In this document: in pieces, positions 1-8,568 of the stretch
Numbering within the stretch: the first letter of the stretch is position 1
Layout of the letters: every line of letters begins with the position of its first letter
NCBI GenBank assembly: GCA_964387695.1
Contig: CAYLXI010000016.1
Coordinates: 1-18,712 of the forward strand
From: Thiosulfativibrio sp964387695
Lineage (GTDB): Bacteria; Pseudomonadota; Gammaproteobacteria; Thiomicrospirales; Thiomicrospiraceae
DNA length: 18,712 nt
Reading direction: 5' to 3'
The notes under the pieces: generated by a model
Database searches by the model: none
What the model was told of the DNA's origin: nothing
Seen by the model: only the letters and a program-made list of their open reading frames with translations
Translations under genes and position numbers: made by a program

Positions 1-96
1 AAGACCGACGGTAATGTTTCTAAGGCCGCTAAGTTACTACAAACTAATCGCACGACGCTTGTAGAAAAAATACGCAAGTTTAAATTGAGTCAATAG
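1..96 (+). CDS. flrA: FlrA/FleQ-type sigma54 activator, C-terminal end only
   Basis: This is the last 31 codons and TAG stop of a gene that begins upstream of the window. Frame 1 reads as a Fis-type helix-turn-helix (GNVSKAAKLLQTNRTTLVEK). Such an HTH is the DNA-binding tail of sigma54-dependent enhancer-binding proteins. It sits 8 bases before flrB, so FlrA/FleQ, the master regulator of polar flagellar genes, is the natural reading. The receiver and AAA+ domains cannot be seen here, so the name rests on the HTH and on gene order. Another Fis-type HTH regulator is possible but less likely. Confidence 0.75.
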   Translation, partial: KTDGNVSKAAKLLQTNRTTLVEKIRKFKLSQ

Positions 97-104
97 GGGG
101 TGCT

Positions 105-1298
105 ATGAGTAGTGCATTAACAAGGGTCGAGCAACAACGATTAGCAGAGCTAGAAGAAGCCTTTGAGTTGTTTAATCAAACCTCCTCTCACCTTACGCTT
201 GCCTATGAAGCCTTGCAATCTCAAGTTGTAGAGCTTCAAGCTCGTTTGGTTGCATCGGGTCAAGAAAAACGGCGTGTTTCTGATAGATTAAAGCAGTTGT
301 TAAATTTACTGCCTGCTGGAGTTATTGTGTTAAATCCTCAAGGGGTTGTTGTTGAAATGAACCCTGGAGCTGAAAGTATTTTAGGAAAAGATGCCGTTAA
401 TCGCTTATGGAGCGTGGTGGTGGATAATGTATTTTTAATGAAAAATAATGCAGGTGAATTTTTTACGCATGACAAAGTGTGTTATCAACTATCTTCTTCT
501 CCACTAAGAGTAGAGCAAGAGCATTATGACCCTTCAAGCTTAGGTAAAATATTGCTTATTCAAGATGTTTCTGCTGCTAAAGATTTACAAAGTCATGTTG
601 CACGCCATCAAAGATTGAGTTCATTAGGAGATATGGCAGCCTCCTTAGCTCACCAAATTCGAACCCCTTTATCTTCTGCTTTGCTTTATACCTCTCAAAT
701 GGATGGCAAGCAACTAACTTATGAGCAGCAACAAAAATCGGTATCCAAATCGTTAAAAAGCCTAAAGCACCTAGATTCATTGGTTAAAGATATGTTGCAA
801 TATGCGAAAGGGGGTCGAGTTCATGATCAAGAAATTTCAATGAAATGTTTACTTGAATCTTTGCAGCATTCTTCTGAAATAACCGAAAAATCTAGCCAAG
901 TGACGATATTGTTTCCTAAAAATATACCAGACCTGGTAATTATGGGAGATTTAGACGCTCTGTTAACAGCATTACAAAACTTAATTGATAATGCGGTTAA
1001 TGTTTGCGAAGACTATTGTGATCTTGACTTTAAAGTAACGGTTAAGGTTGCTAAGGGGTTGCCTGGCAGGGTGGATGTTATGATAGTTGATGAAGGTCCT
1101 GGATTATCTGAAGACTTGCAAGATAAAGTGTTTGAACCTTTTTATACCAATAGAGCAAGAGGTACAGGGCTTGGTCTGGCAGTTGTTAGGTCTGTTGCTG
1201 AAGCACACAATGGTGAGTCTTGGGTGAGTTCAGTAGAAGGAAGTGGTGCAACATTTGGAATAAGCTTGCCGTTGTTTAAGCAGGAAGGGTTAGAATGA
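105..1298 (+). CDS. flrB: Flagellar two-component sensor kinase FlrB/FleS
   Basis: This 397-residue cytoplasmic histidine kinase should phosphorylate FlrC and so gate middle/late flagellar genes. I see no membrane segment. Residues 1-60 are probably a coiled coil, and about 62-160 form a PAS-like domain (LLPAGVIVLNPQGVVVEMN). The dimerisation helix carries the phospho-acceptor H183 in AHQIRTPL. The HATPase domain has an N box near 291-300 (QNLIDNAVNV), a G1 box DEGPGL at 329-334 and a G2 box GTGLGL at 353-358. The residue after the catalytic His is Gln rather than the common Glu; from memory HQ(I/L)RTPL is usual in FlrB/FleS kinases, so I do not treat it as a defect. An AGGGGG stretch 5 bases before the ATG is the ribosome site. 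The gene overlaps flrC by 4 bases (ATGA), implying coupled translation of kinase and regulator. Confidence 0.93.
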   Translation: MSSALTRVEQQRLAELEEAFELFNQTSSHLTLAYEALQSQVVELQARLVASGQEKRRVSDRLKQLLNLLPAGVIVLNPQGVVVEMNPGAESILGKDAVNRLWSVVVDNVFLMKNNAGEFFTHDKVCYQLSSSPLRVEQEHYDPSSLGKILLIQDVSAAKDLQSHVARHQRLSSLGDMAASLAHQIRTPLSSALLYTSQMDGKQLTYEQQQKSVSKSLKSLKHLDSLVKDMLQYAKGGRVHDQEISMKCLLESLQHSSEITEKSSQVTILFPKNIPDLVIMGDLDALLTALQNLIDNAVNVCEDYCDLDFKVTVKVAKGLPGRVDVMIVDEGPGLSEDLQDKVFEPFYTNRARGTGLGLAVVRSVAEAHNGESWVSSVEGSGATFGISLPLFKQEGLE

Positions 1299-2671
1299 GT
1301 TTAGCAAAAATATTGGTTGTGGAAGATGATTTAGAACTAAAAGAGGCTTTAGCCGATACTCTGGAGATGAGTGAGTTTGAAGTTTTAAGCGTGGGAAGTG
1401 CTGAAGAGGCTCTCGTTGCCCTAGATGATGAAATAGGTATGGTTTTTACAGATATTCGCATGGATGGTATGGGTGGCTATGAACTGATGATACGGATTAG
1501 AGCGATTAAACCTTATTTACCAATTGTTTTAATGACAGCTTATGGCACGGTTGAGCAAGCGGTGGAGGCAATGAAGGCGGGTGCGGTGGATTATATTTTG
1601 AAGCCATTTGAAGCCAGTCTTCTGGTTGAAAAAGCAAAAACTTACTTTAATAGAGATGCTTCTGGTGCAGATGATTTTGTTGTGGCTGACCCCTCTACCA
1701 TTCAATTAAAAGCAATGGCTAAGAAAGTCGCATCAAGCCAAACTAGCGTGATGATTTTAGGGGCAAGCGGAACAGGTAAAGAGGTTCTTGCTAGATATCT
1801 TCATAATCAATCTAAGCGAAATAAACAGCCGTTTGTTGCAATTAATTGTGCAGCAATTCCTGAAAATATGTTAGAAGCAGTCTTGTTTGGCTATGAAAAA
1901 GGAGCTTTTACGGGGGCAATGAAAGCCATGCCTGGTAAGTTTGAGCAGGCTCAAGGGGGGACAATATTTTTAGATGAAATTGGTGAGATGAATCCAGATT
2001 TACAGGCAAAGTTGTTAAGAGTATTGCAAGAAAAAGAAGTAGAAAGAATTGGCAGTACCAGAATGATTAATTTAGATGTTAGGATCTTAAGTGCTTCTAA
2101 TATTGATATAAAGAAAGCGATTGAGGCAGGTAAATTTCGTGAAGATTTATTTTATCGTTTAAATGTTTTTCCTATACGTCTTCCTTTGTTAAAAGAAAGA
2201 CCCAAAGATATTGCAGCAATAGCAGAAAGGCTGTTGCACCGTCATTGTGGACGTTTACGCGTTGAACCTATGTTGTCAGCTCCAGCGATGAGAAAGTTAA
2301 TTCAGTATTCTTGGCCCGGTAATATTCGTGAACTAGATAATGTGATTCAACGAGCTTTAGTGATGATGTCTGGTGATAGCATTCAAGAACAAGATATTAT
2401 TTTAGATGATGTATGGAGTGTTAAAACGCCTTCTGGTCTTGCTGATGATCATGCTAAAAAAACTTTAAAAGATGAAGGCATTGAAGTAAGTCTAGTCAGT
2501 GATACTGTGCCAACTCTAGATTTAAAAGCACGAGAAACCCAGTTAATTATTGAAACATTAAAGTGTTTTGAGGGGCATAGGCAAAAAACCTCAGAAGCTT
2601 TAAATATTAGCCCGAGAACTTTGCGTTATAAAATTGCGAAATTAAAAGAAGAAGGGCTTGATATTCCTTGA
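1295..2671 (+). CDS. flrC: Sigma54-dependent flagellar response regulator FlrC/FleR
   Basis: This 458-residue NtrC-family activator is the partner of FlrB. The receiver domain (about 5-118) has acidic residues E10, D11 and D12, the phosphorylation site D53 (FTDIRM), T81 and K103. The AAA+ domain (about 131-365) has Walker A GASGTGKE at 156-163, the sigma54-contacting GAFTGA loop at 203-208, Walker B GGTIFLDE at 221-228 and a WPGNIREL stretch at 340-347. A Fis-type HTH ends the protein (about 408-452). With all parts intact it should open sigma54 promoters on phosphorylation. Good candidates lie just downstream, before fliE and fliK. It starts within the last codons of flrB, with AGGAAGGG a few bases upstream. 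Confidence 0.95.
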   Translation: MSLAKILVVEDDLELKEALADTLEMSEFEVLSVGSAEEALVALDDEIGMVFTDIRMDGMGGYELMIRIRAIKPYLPIVLMTAYGTVEQAVEAMKAGAVDYILKPFEASLLVEKAKTYFNRDASGADDFVVADPSTIQLKAMAKKVASSQTSVMILGASGTGKEVLARYLHNQSKRNKQPFVAINCAAIPENMLEAVLFGYEKGAFTGAMKAMPGKFEQAQGGTIFLDEIGEMNPDLQAKLLRVLQEKEVERIGSTRMINLDVRILSASNIDIKKAIEAGKFREDLFYRLNVFPIRLPLLKERPKDIAAIAERLLHRHCGRLRVEPMLSAPAMRKLIQYSWPGNIRELDNVIQRALVMMSGDSIQEQDIILDDVWSVKTPSGLADDHAKKTLKDEGIEVSLVSDTVPTLDLKARETQLIIETLKCFEGHRQKTSEALNISPRTLRYKIAKLKEEGLDIP

Positions 2672-2678
2672 TTTTTAT

Positions 2679-2694
2679 TGGCATACGAATTGCT
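2679..2694 (+). promoter_or_regulatory. Sigma54 (-24/-12) promoter for the fliE operon
   Basis: The site reads TGGCAT-N5-TTGCT, matching the TGGCAC-N5-TTGCW consensus at all but one position. GG (2680-2681) and GC (2692-2693) are separated by exactly 10 bases. It lies 8 bases after the flrC stop and predicts a start near 2705, giving a leader of about 70 bases to fliE. FlrC/sigma54 control of fliE is known in Vibrio, so the position makes biological sense. Confidence 0.85.
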
Positions 2695-2710
2695 AAAAAT
2701 CCTGTTGTTG

Positions 2711-2729
2711 TGTCAGAAATGTGTCATAA
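2711..2729 (+). promoter_or_regulatory. Candidate activator site: TGTCA direct repeat in the fliE leader
   Basis: TGTCAGAA (2711) and TGTCATAA (2722) are 8-mers differing at one base, with starts 11 bases apart, about one helical turn. They lie at about +7 to +25 of the predicted sigma54 transcript. FlrC of Vibrio cholerae is known to bind downstream of its class III promoters, so this is a possible FlrC site. I did not find the same repeat after the fliK promoter, which weakens the idea. Confidence 0.3.
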
Positions 2730-2775
2730 TGAAAAGAACAGACCCCCAAATATTTTTAGAGAGTTTAGCAAAAAC

Positions 2776-3108
2776 ATGAATAACAGCATTGATACCCAAA
2801 GTTTATTGCTCCAAATGCGAAGCCTTGCGGCAGAGGCAGCCTCTCGTCCTGTTTCACCTCAAGAGGTTGAAAAAGGTGCGGCGAGTTCAGAAAAATTTTC
2901 AGATATCTTAACCAACTCAATTAATGCAGTAACTAAAGAGCAAAATAAATCTAGTGATATGAGGGCGGCTTTTGAAAAGGGAAAGGATATTGATTTAACA
3001 GAAGTGATGTTGCAAGCCCAAAAGGCAAGCTTATCTTTTCAGGCAATGACACAAGTCAGAAATAGACTGGTTGAAGCCTATAGAGAAGTCGCACGTATGC
3101 CTATTTAA
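2776..3108 (+). CDS. fliE: Flagellar hook-basal body complex protein FliE
   Basis: FliE joins the MS ring to the proximal rod and is an early substrate of the flagellar export gate. From the ATG at 2776 the protein has 110 residues, close to the family norm of about 100-110. The C-terminal half carries the family signature: DLTEVMLQAQKASLSFQAMT followed by VRNRLVEAYREVARMPI. The frame is open upstream to a TTG at 2668, but that start would precede the sigma54 promoter, so it would not be on the transcript, and it would add 36 residues foreign to the family. The ribosome site is only AGAGAG about 12 bases upstream. It is the first gene of the fliEFGHIJ transcript; fliF follows after 14 bases. 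Confidence 0.93.
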   Translation: MNNSIDTQSLLLQMRSLAAEAASRPVSPQEVEKGAASSEKFSDILTNSINAVTKEQNKSSDMRAAFEKGKDIDLTEVMLQAQKASLSFQAMTQVRNRLVEAYREVARMPI

Positions 3109-3122
3109 CGAGACTATAAACT

Positions 3123-4814
3123 ATGTCTGTTCAACCTTCTTTTGACCCAAGTATAAATTCAAAACCTCAGCCAGAAGGTTCGGTTTTTTTAAAAAACATT
3201 AGCACTCTTCCAGTTGCCAAACAAGTTAGCTTGGTTATTGCTTTGGCTGCAACCCTTGCCCTAGCGGTAGGGATTGTCATTTGGTCTCAAGCAACTAATT
3301 ACGGTCTGTTATTTGGCAGTATGAATCCTCAAGATATGACTGAAGTAATCCAAACTCTTGAGCAAGGTCAAGTTTCTTATAGATTAGATCAAACCTCTGG
3401 TGCTATTTTAGTGCCAATGGATCAAGTTCATGCTTTGCGTTTAAAGCTTGCAGCACAAGGCTTTCCTAAGCAAGCCGTGAAAGGCTATCAACTTTTAGAT
3501 ATTGAGCAGGGTTATGGCATCTCTCAATTTAAAGAGTTAACGCGTTTTCACAGAGCTTTAGAGGGTGAATTAGCCATGTCTGTTGCCTCTATTAACTCGG
3601 TGAGATCTGCCAGAGTAATGCTAGGAATGCCCAAGCGTTCTGTTTTTGTTAGAAGAGTGCAAGAACCCACTGCATCGGTTGTTGTGCAGTTGCATTCAGG
3701 TCGTTCTTTAGATCCGCAACAGGTCAATGCAATTGTGCATTTAGTGGCTTCTAGTATTCCTAACTTGAAAACTAAAAATGTTACGGTGGTAGATCAGCAG
3801 GGCAATCTATTGACAGATGACAGCCGTACTACATCTAGTTCAACTCACATGAGCCTTAAGCAACTTGAATATACTAGAACCGTTGAAAATACCTTGTCAG
3901 GTAGAATTATTAATTTATTATCTCCTATTTTGGGAGGTGCGAGTAATGTAAGAGCACAAGTTACAGCAGAGCTTGATTTTACTCAACAAGAAAAAACGCG
4001 TGAAAATTTTGATCCCGATCCTGCAGCCATTCGTTCTGAGCAAGAGATCAAAGAAATTAATCGACATGAGCCAGCAGGAGGCATTCCTGGATCCTTAACT
4101 AACCAACCCCCAAGAGCTGGCTTAGCTCCTGAAGAAAGTTATAATCCTGGTGCAGACCCTAATGTAAAAAACTCAAAATTTCAAATGACAAAAAATTATG
4201 AAATAGATAGAACCGTTAGTCACATTAAAACCGCAGTGGGCTCTATCAGGCGTTTATCTGTTGCTGTAGTGGTAGATGATAAGTTATTAACAGATGAGGC
4301 AGGCAATTTAGTTAGAGTTCCTTTGACAGAGCAAGAGTTATCAAAGTATCGTCAGTTAGTTATGGATGCTGTTGGCTTAGATGAAGCACGGGGTGACACC
4401 TTAAGTGTGGTTAATGCCGCCTTTATTCAAGAAGTTGAAGATGTGTTCGTTGCCCCTCAAATTTGGGAACAGCCTTGGTTTTGGGATGTAGTGAAACAAA
4501 TCTTAGCAGGATTGGCTGTATTGATTATTATTTTCGCTGTGATTCGGCCGATGTTTAGAGATTTATCGAAAAAAGAAGAAAGCTTTCTTGAATACCCTGA
4601 TGAAGTGGCAAAAGACGATGAATCGCTTGAAAATACGGATGAAATTTCAAAAGCACTTGAGAAGATGAATGAAGGTGTGGAACAAGCAGCAGAAGAAATT
4701 CAAGAAACCTCTCAAGCAGATCAAGATCTTGTTGATAAGGTCAAAAAAATCGTGGCATCAGACCCTAAATTAGCGGCTCATATTATTAAGCAATGGCTGC
4801 AGGAAGGAGTATAA
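3123..4814 (+). CDS. fliF: Flagellar MS-ring protein FliF
   Basis: FliF forms the inner-membrane MS ring on which the rotor and rod assemble. The 563 residues show a short cytoplasmic N-terminus, a membrane segment at about 35-54, a large periplasmic region, a second membrane segment at about 459-478 (ILAGLAVLIIIFAVIRPMF) and an 85-residue acidic cytoplasmic tail. Typical ring-building sequence is present near the N-terminus (NYGLLFGSMNPQDMTEV). The tail ends in KLAAHIIKQWLQEGV, the conserved helix that binds the FliG N-terminal domain. No clear Shine-Dalgarno sequence precedes the start. The length is ordinary for the family and all parts look intact. Confidence 0.96.
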   Translation: MSVQPSFDPSINSKPQPEGSVFLKNISTLPVAKQVSLVIALAATLALAVGIVIWSQATNYGLLFGSMNPQDMTEVIQTLEQGQVSYRLDQTSGAILVPMDQVHALRLKLAAQGFPKQAVKGYQLLDIEQGYGISQFKELTRFHRALEGELAMSVASINSVRSARVMLGMPKRSVFVRRVQEPTASVVVQLHSGRSLDPQQVNAIVHLVASSIPNLKTKNVTVVDQQGNLLTDDSRTTSSSTHMSLKQLEYTRTVENTLSGRIINLLSPILGGASNVRAQVTAELDFTQQEKTRENFDPDPAAIRSEQEIKEINRHEPAGGIPGSLTNQPPRAGLAPEESYNPGADPNVKNSKFQMTKNYEIDRTVSHIKTAVGSIRRLSVAVVVDDKLLTDEAGNLVRVPLTEQELSKYRQLVMDAVGLDEARGDTLSVVNAAFIQEVEDVFVAPQIWEQPWFWDVVKQILAGLAVLIIIFAVIRPMFRDLSKKEESFLEYPDEVAKDDESLENTDEISKALEKMNEGVEQAAEEIQETSQADQDLVDKVKKIVASDPKLAAHIIKQWLQEGV

Positions 4815-4816
4815 AT

Positions 4817-5839
4817 ATGCCAGATACGGACATTGAAGAAGTAAGCGAAGAAAAAGATCTTGCTGGTTTAGATAAGGCCGCTATATTACTTTTATCCTTA
4901 GGAAAAGATACAGCTTCCAAGGTGTTAAAGCATTTAAACCCTCGCGAAGTGCAGCAAATTGGTACTGCAATGACAGGGGTGGAGGATGTAACGCATTCTG
5001 ATATTCATATTGTAATGAAAAAGTTTTTAGAAGAGCTTGGTGAAGATGCTTTAGGCATTAACCCAGCTGAATATGCACAGTCCTTAATGGTGGATGCTCT
5101 AGGAGATGGCGGTGGTGGCTTAATGGAAGCGGCAATGCTTGGGGATCAAGTAAAGGGTTTGGAAGCTCTTAAGTGGATGCATCCATTAACCATTTCAAAT
5201 ATGTTAAAAAACGAACATCCTCAAGTGGTTGCAATTATTTTATCTTACTTTGATCCAGACCTATCAGCGGAGGTTTTAGAAGGTATTCCTGAGCGTTTTC
5301 AAGATGAAGTTATTTACCGTATTGCAACCCTAACGACCATTCAACCCCGTGCTTTATTTGATTTAAATGATGTGCTTGAGGCGGCTTCTAGTGATGGTGC
5401 AGGTGGAAAATTAACCACCATTGGTGGAGAGAAAAAAGCAGCAGAAATTCTTAACTTAGTGGGTGGCGGTCTAGATTCTCGTATTTTAGACACTATTGCC
5501 ATTGAACATGATGATATTAGTAAAGCTATTCAAGATAAAATGTTTGTCTTTGAGGATATTTCTGGCATTGATGGTCGTGGTATTCAGGCTATTTTAGGTG
5601 ATGTACCAAATGATGTGTTAAAAGTGGCTCTAAAAGGTGCCGATGAAGAAATGACAGATTTATTCTTGGGTAATATGTCGAAACGCCAAGCAGAGATGAT
5701 GAGAGAAGAACTTGAAATGTCTGGACCAGTTAAGCTCAGTGATGTAGAAGATGCACAGCGAGCTATTATTCAAACAGTGCGTCGCTTGGCAGATGAAGAT
5801 AAAATTATGATGCCAGGTGGTGGAGAGGAGTTTGTCTAG
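4817..5839 (+). CDS. fliG: Flagellar motor switch protein FliG
   Basis: FliG is the rotor protein of the switch complex; it transmits force from the MotA/B-type stator and joins FliM to the MS ring. I place the start at the ATG at 4817, 7 bases after AAGGAG, giving 340 residues; an in-frame ATG at 4793 inside fliF lacks this spacing and adds 8 atypical residues. The middle domain has the EHPQ motif at 133-136, and the C-terminal domain has MFVFED at 242-247. The torque-helix region (about 262-300: ALKGADEEM, NMSKRQAEMMREELE) keeps alternating charged residues as in E. coli FliG. It begins 2 bases after the fliF stop, fitting equimolar production of ring and rotor. Confidence 0.96.
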   Translation: MPDTDIEEVSEEKDLAGLDKAAILLLSLGKDTASKVLKHLNPREVQQIGTAMTGVEDVTHSDIHIVMKKFLEELGEDALGINPAEYAQSLMVDALGDGGGGLMEAAMLGDQVKGLEALKWMHPLTISNMLKNEHPQVVAIILSYFDPDLSAEVLEGIPERFQDEVIYRIATLTTIQPRALFDLNDVLEAASSDGAGGKLTTIGGEKKAAEILNLVGGGLDSRILDTIAIEHDDISKAIQDKMFVFEDISGIDGRGIQAILGDVPNDVLKVALKGADEEMTDLFLGNMSKRQAEMMREELEMSGPVKLSDVEDAQRAIIQTVRRLADEDKIMMPGGGEEFV

Positions 5840-6706
5840 GTGTCTATTTCAAAGAAAAACATCAACACAGAGAAGGAGAAAGAAGAAATACCTCATGCTA
5901 AATTAGTTCGTGCTGAAGAAGTGAGTGAGCCAGAAATTAAAGCGTGGCACTTTTCTGACTTAAAGCAGGATGAAGTTAAAAAAATACAGAAGATTCGTTC
6001 TGATGTACTAGAAAATATGCGGCGAGAGGCAGAGCCAGAGCTTGTTCGTCAAACGACATTGTTAAAAAAAGAAACTTTTGAAAAAGCTCACCAAGAAGGT
6101 TATGAGGTGGGCTTTAAACAAGGGTTAGAGTTAGGTAAAAAACAAGCCTTAGAAAAAACTGAAAAAATAGAAAAAGAAGCATTAGGTTCTTTGGTGAAAA
6201 GACTAGAAGATTTATGGTCTTTTATGCAACGACCATTTAAAAATATTGAAGATAAAGTGCTTCAATCTTTTGCTGATTTATCATTAGAAATTGCTGAAAA
6301 ATTTATTAAAGATAAAATATCTAAAGACGAAAATTGGATTCTTAAGGCCGTTCAAGGAGCGATAAAAATGCTACCTGAAGAAACGGTTTTATTGAATATT
6401 GAACTGAACCCAAAAGATATTGCAATACTGGATAAATATCAACAAGATTTCTCTCAAAACTGGCAGTTAAAATCTAATCCTGTTATCCCCGTAGGTTCTT
6501 GTAGAGTCAAGCAAGATTTTTCTGTTGTAGAGAGTATTTGGCAGGACCAACTGGCAGACTTTTTATCAAAAACATCAGATCAAATTCAAGTTAGAAATAG
6601 CCGTTTAAGTGTAGATAAATCTGCTCATAACCTAGAAAATTCTGCTAAAGAATCTAAACAAAATGTAGGCACCACCGCAAAAGTGCGTTCAGCAGAAATT
6701 GACTGA
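5840..6706 (+). CDS. fliH: Flagellar export ATPase regulator FliH
   Basis: FliH dimers bind the export ATPase FliI and dock it to FliN at the C-ring. The 288-residue product starts at a GTG directly abutting the fliG stop, with GGAGAGGAG 9 bases upstream. It has a charged N-terminus with a Trp in IKAWHFSDL that could serve as the FliN contact, a GxxxG-type helix repeat (GYEVGFKQGLELGKKQ), a long coiled coil and a FliH/YscL C-terminal domain (LSLEIAEKFIKDK). The last 45 or so residues are Ser/Lys/Asn-rich and look disordered. Sequence conservation in this family is low, so position between fliG and fliI carries much of the weight. Confidence 0.9.
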   Translation: MSISKKNINTEKEKEEIPHAKLVRAEEVSEPEIKAWHFSDLKQDEVKKIQKIRSDVLENMRREAEPELVRQTTLLKKETFEKAHQEGYEVGFKQGLELGKKQALEKTEKIEKEALGSLVKRLEDLWSFMQRPFKNIEDKVLQSFADLSLEIAEKFIKDKISKDENWILKAVQGAIKMLPEETVLLNIELNPKDIAILDKYQQDFSQNWQLKSNPVIPVGSCRVKQDFSVVESIWQDQLADFLSKTSDQIQVRNSRLSVDKSAHNLENSAKESKQNVGTTAKVRSAEID

Positions 6707-8052
6707 TGCTTAGTTACCAAAAGAAGCTTCAATCAACTTTATTGGCAGAATCTAAGGCTTTATATGCACAGATACCAGAACCCCCGTGTTTGCAAGTGGC
6801 AGGTCGCTTGGTTCGTATGGTTGGAATGACGCTGGAAGTTGTGGGAACTTATGCCCCCATTGGTTCTCGTTGTCAAATTTTGTCTAATCATCTACCACCT
6901 GTTGAAGCAGAGGTGGTGGGGTTTAATAATGATCGCCTTTATTTAATGCCAATTGGTGATGTGCATGGCTTAGAACCAAATACTAAAGTTTTGCCTGTTG
7001 AAGGCGGAATTAAGGTAGGGGTGGGTGATTCTATGTTGGGCAGAGTCATAGATGGTTCAGGGCAGCCACTAGATGGACTGGGAGTGCTGATTACAGAATC
7101 TGAAGTGCCACTCAATGGAAGGCGAATAAACCCTTTACTTAGAAATCCTATTGAAGAACCTTTAGATGTTGGGGTTAAAGCAATTAATGGTTTGCTAACT
7201 CTTGGAAAAGGGCAAAGAATTGGTTTAATGGCGGGAACAGGGGTTGGAAAAAGTGTATTGCTTGGCATGATGACAAAATTTACCGATGCAGATATTGTGG
7301 TTGTAGGTTTGATAGGAGAGCGAGGTAGAGAGGTTAACGATTTTGTGCGTAATAACCTAGGTAAAGAAGGTTTAAAGCGTTCAGTGGTTGTGGCAACTCC
7401 AGCAGATGATCCGCCGCTTATGCGATTACATGGTGCTATGTTGGCCACTGCTGTGGCAGAATATTTTAGAGATCAAGGCAAGAATGTTTTATTGTTGATG
7501 GATTCTTTAACCCGTTTTGCTCAAGCACAAAGAGAAATTGCCTTGGCAATAGGAGAACCCCCTGCTAGTAAGGGTTATCCTCCTTCTGTTTTTGCCAAGC
7601 TTCCGCAGCTGGTTGAACGGGCTGGAAATGGTACAAAAAATCAAGGATCTATTACAGCAATTTATACTGTTTTGGCAGAGGGAGATGACCAAGCTGATCC
7701 TGTAGTAGATTCTGCTAGAGGAGTTTTAGATGGTCATATAGTGCTTTCTCGTACCATAGCAGATTCAGGACGCTATCCAGCCATTGATGTAGAGTCTTCG
7801 ATTAGTCGGGTTATGGTGGATATTGTTAGTTCTGAACAATTGCAGCTGGCAAGAATATTTAAAAAGATTTATGCCATCTATCAGCAAAATCATGATTTAA
7901 TCTCTGTAGGAGCCTATCGAAAAGGTTCTAATCCAGATATAGATCAAGCTATTGAGAAGTTTCCTCAATTAAATGTTTTTTTATCTCAAGAAATACAAGA
8001 TAAATTTACAGTAGAGCATAGTTTACAAGCTCTTAAAGCCTCTATTTTATAA
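6706..8052 (+). CDS. fliI: Flagellum-specific ATPase FliI
   Basis: FliI is the hexameric ATPase of the flagellar type III export apparatus, related to the F1 beta subunit. The 448 residues include Walker A AGTGVGKS at 176-183, GERGREV at 204-210, Walker B VLLLMDSLTR at 261-270 and the family stretch EPPASKGYPPSVFAKLPQL at 284-302. The length matches other FliI proteins. The start overlaps the fliH stop by one base (TGATG) and has no Shine-Dalgarno of its own, so translation is probably coupled to fliH. Confidence 0.97.
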   Translation: MLSYQKKLQSTLLAESKALYAQIPEPPCLQVAGRLVRMVGMTLEVVGTYAPIGSRCQILSNHLPPVEAEVVGFNNDRLYLMPIGDVHGLEPNTKVLPVEGGIKVGVGDSMLGRVIDGSGQPLDGLGVLITESEVPLNGRRINPLLRNPIEEPLDVGVKAINGLLTLGKGQRIGLMAGTGVGKSVLLGMMTKFTDADIVVVGLIGERGREVNDFVRNNLGKEGLKRSVVVATPADDPPLMRLHGAMLATAVAEYFRDQGKNVLLLMDSLTRFAQAQREIALAIGEPPASKGYPPSVFAKLPQLVERAGNGTKNQGSITAIYTVLAEGDDQADPVVDSARGVLDGHIVLSRTIADSGRYPAIDVESSISRVMVDIVSSEQLQLARIFKKIYAIYQQNHDLISVGAYRKGSNPDIDQAIEKFPQLNVFLSQEIQDKFTVEHSLQALKASIL

Positions 8053-8492
8053 TGAAATCTCGCTTGGAAAGAATAGAGATGTTGGTTGATTTATCTCAAG
8101 TAGAGCTAAATAAGGCTTTAGAAACTTTGTCAGTCCTTAGGAATCAACTGGCAGAGCATCAGCAACAACACAGTTCTTTAACTCTATATTTACAGGAATA
8201 TGTTAATAAGATCAATCATCAGGGTTTGTCTTTAATGCCCATTCAATTGCAAACCACCCAATCTTTTTTAGACAAGTTAAACTCGGCTATTGTTGCACAA
8301 AGTAAAAAAATTATAGAGATGAGTGAAATTGTTAATAAAGCCGAAGAAAATTGGACGGAAAAGCGTTCGCGCTTAAAAGCCATGCAGAGTTTGTTTGATA
8401 AGATTAAAAAAAAGAACACTGTTTTTTTAGAAAGACAAGAGCAGAAAATATTAGATGATTTGTCGTCTTTGCAATTTATTCGCCGCAAATAA
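8052..8492 (+). CDS. fliJ: Flagellar export chaperone/stalk protein FliJ
   Basis: FliJ is a small coiled-coil protein that sits in the centre of the FliI ring and links it to the export gate. The 146 residues are almost entirely predicted helix, rich in Gln, Glu, Lys and Leu, beginning MKSRLERIEMLVDLSQVELN, as expected for the family. It overlaps the fliI stop by one base (TAATG). Sequence alone is a weak identifier here; length, helical character and place straight after fliI make the call. It is the last gene before a new sigma54 promoter. Confidence 0.88.
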   Translation: MKSRLERIEMLVDLSQVELNKALETLSVLRNQLAEHQQQHSSLTLYLQEYVNKINHQGLSLMPIQLQTTQSFLDKLNSAIVAQSKKIIEMSEIVNKAEENWTEKRSRLKAMQSLFDKIKKKNTVFLERQEQKILDDLSSLQFIRRK

Positions 8493-8508
8493 AGTAGTAT
8501 TTAGTTTT

Positions 8509-8524
8509 TGGCTTGCATGTTGCT
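8509..8524 (+). promoter_or_regulatory. Sigma54 (-24/-12) promoter for fliK
   Basis: The site reads TGGCTT-N5-TTGCT. GG (8510-8511) and GC (8522-8523) are separated by exactly 10 bases; the -12 half is perfect and the -24 half has two mismatches. It lies 16 bases after the fliJ stop and predicts a start near 8535, about 34 bases before the fliK ATG. This supports a separate FlrC-dependent transcript for fliK and the following MCP-like gene. Confidence 0.75.
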
Positions 8525-8568
8525 TTGAGGTTGTTATATACGCCCTTAGGAATCTTAAGAAGAACCTT

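Noticed and set aside
183..700. Gln in the FlrB H box (AHQIRTPL) as a catalytic defect
   Set aside because: The His and all ATP-binding boxes are intact, and HQ(I/L)RTPL is, to my recollection, usual in FlrB/FleS kinases.
2668..2775. Longer fliE frame starting at TTG 2668
   Set aside because: It would begin upstream of the predicted sigma54 transcript start and add 36 residues not typical of FliE; ATG 2776 gives the family length.
6939..7448. 169-codon open frame on the minus strand inside fliI
   Set aside because: It is antisense to highly conserved FliI sequence, has a Ser/Pro/Thr-rich composition typical of a shadow frame, and has no ribosome site.
8455..8568. Longer fliK frame starting at ATG 8455
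   Set aside because: It overlaps fliJ, spans the sigma54 promoter and has no ribosome site; the extra residues look unlike FliK.
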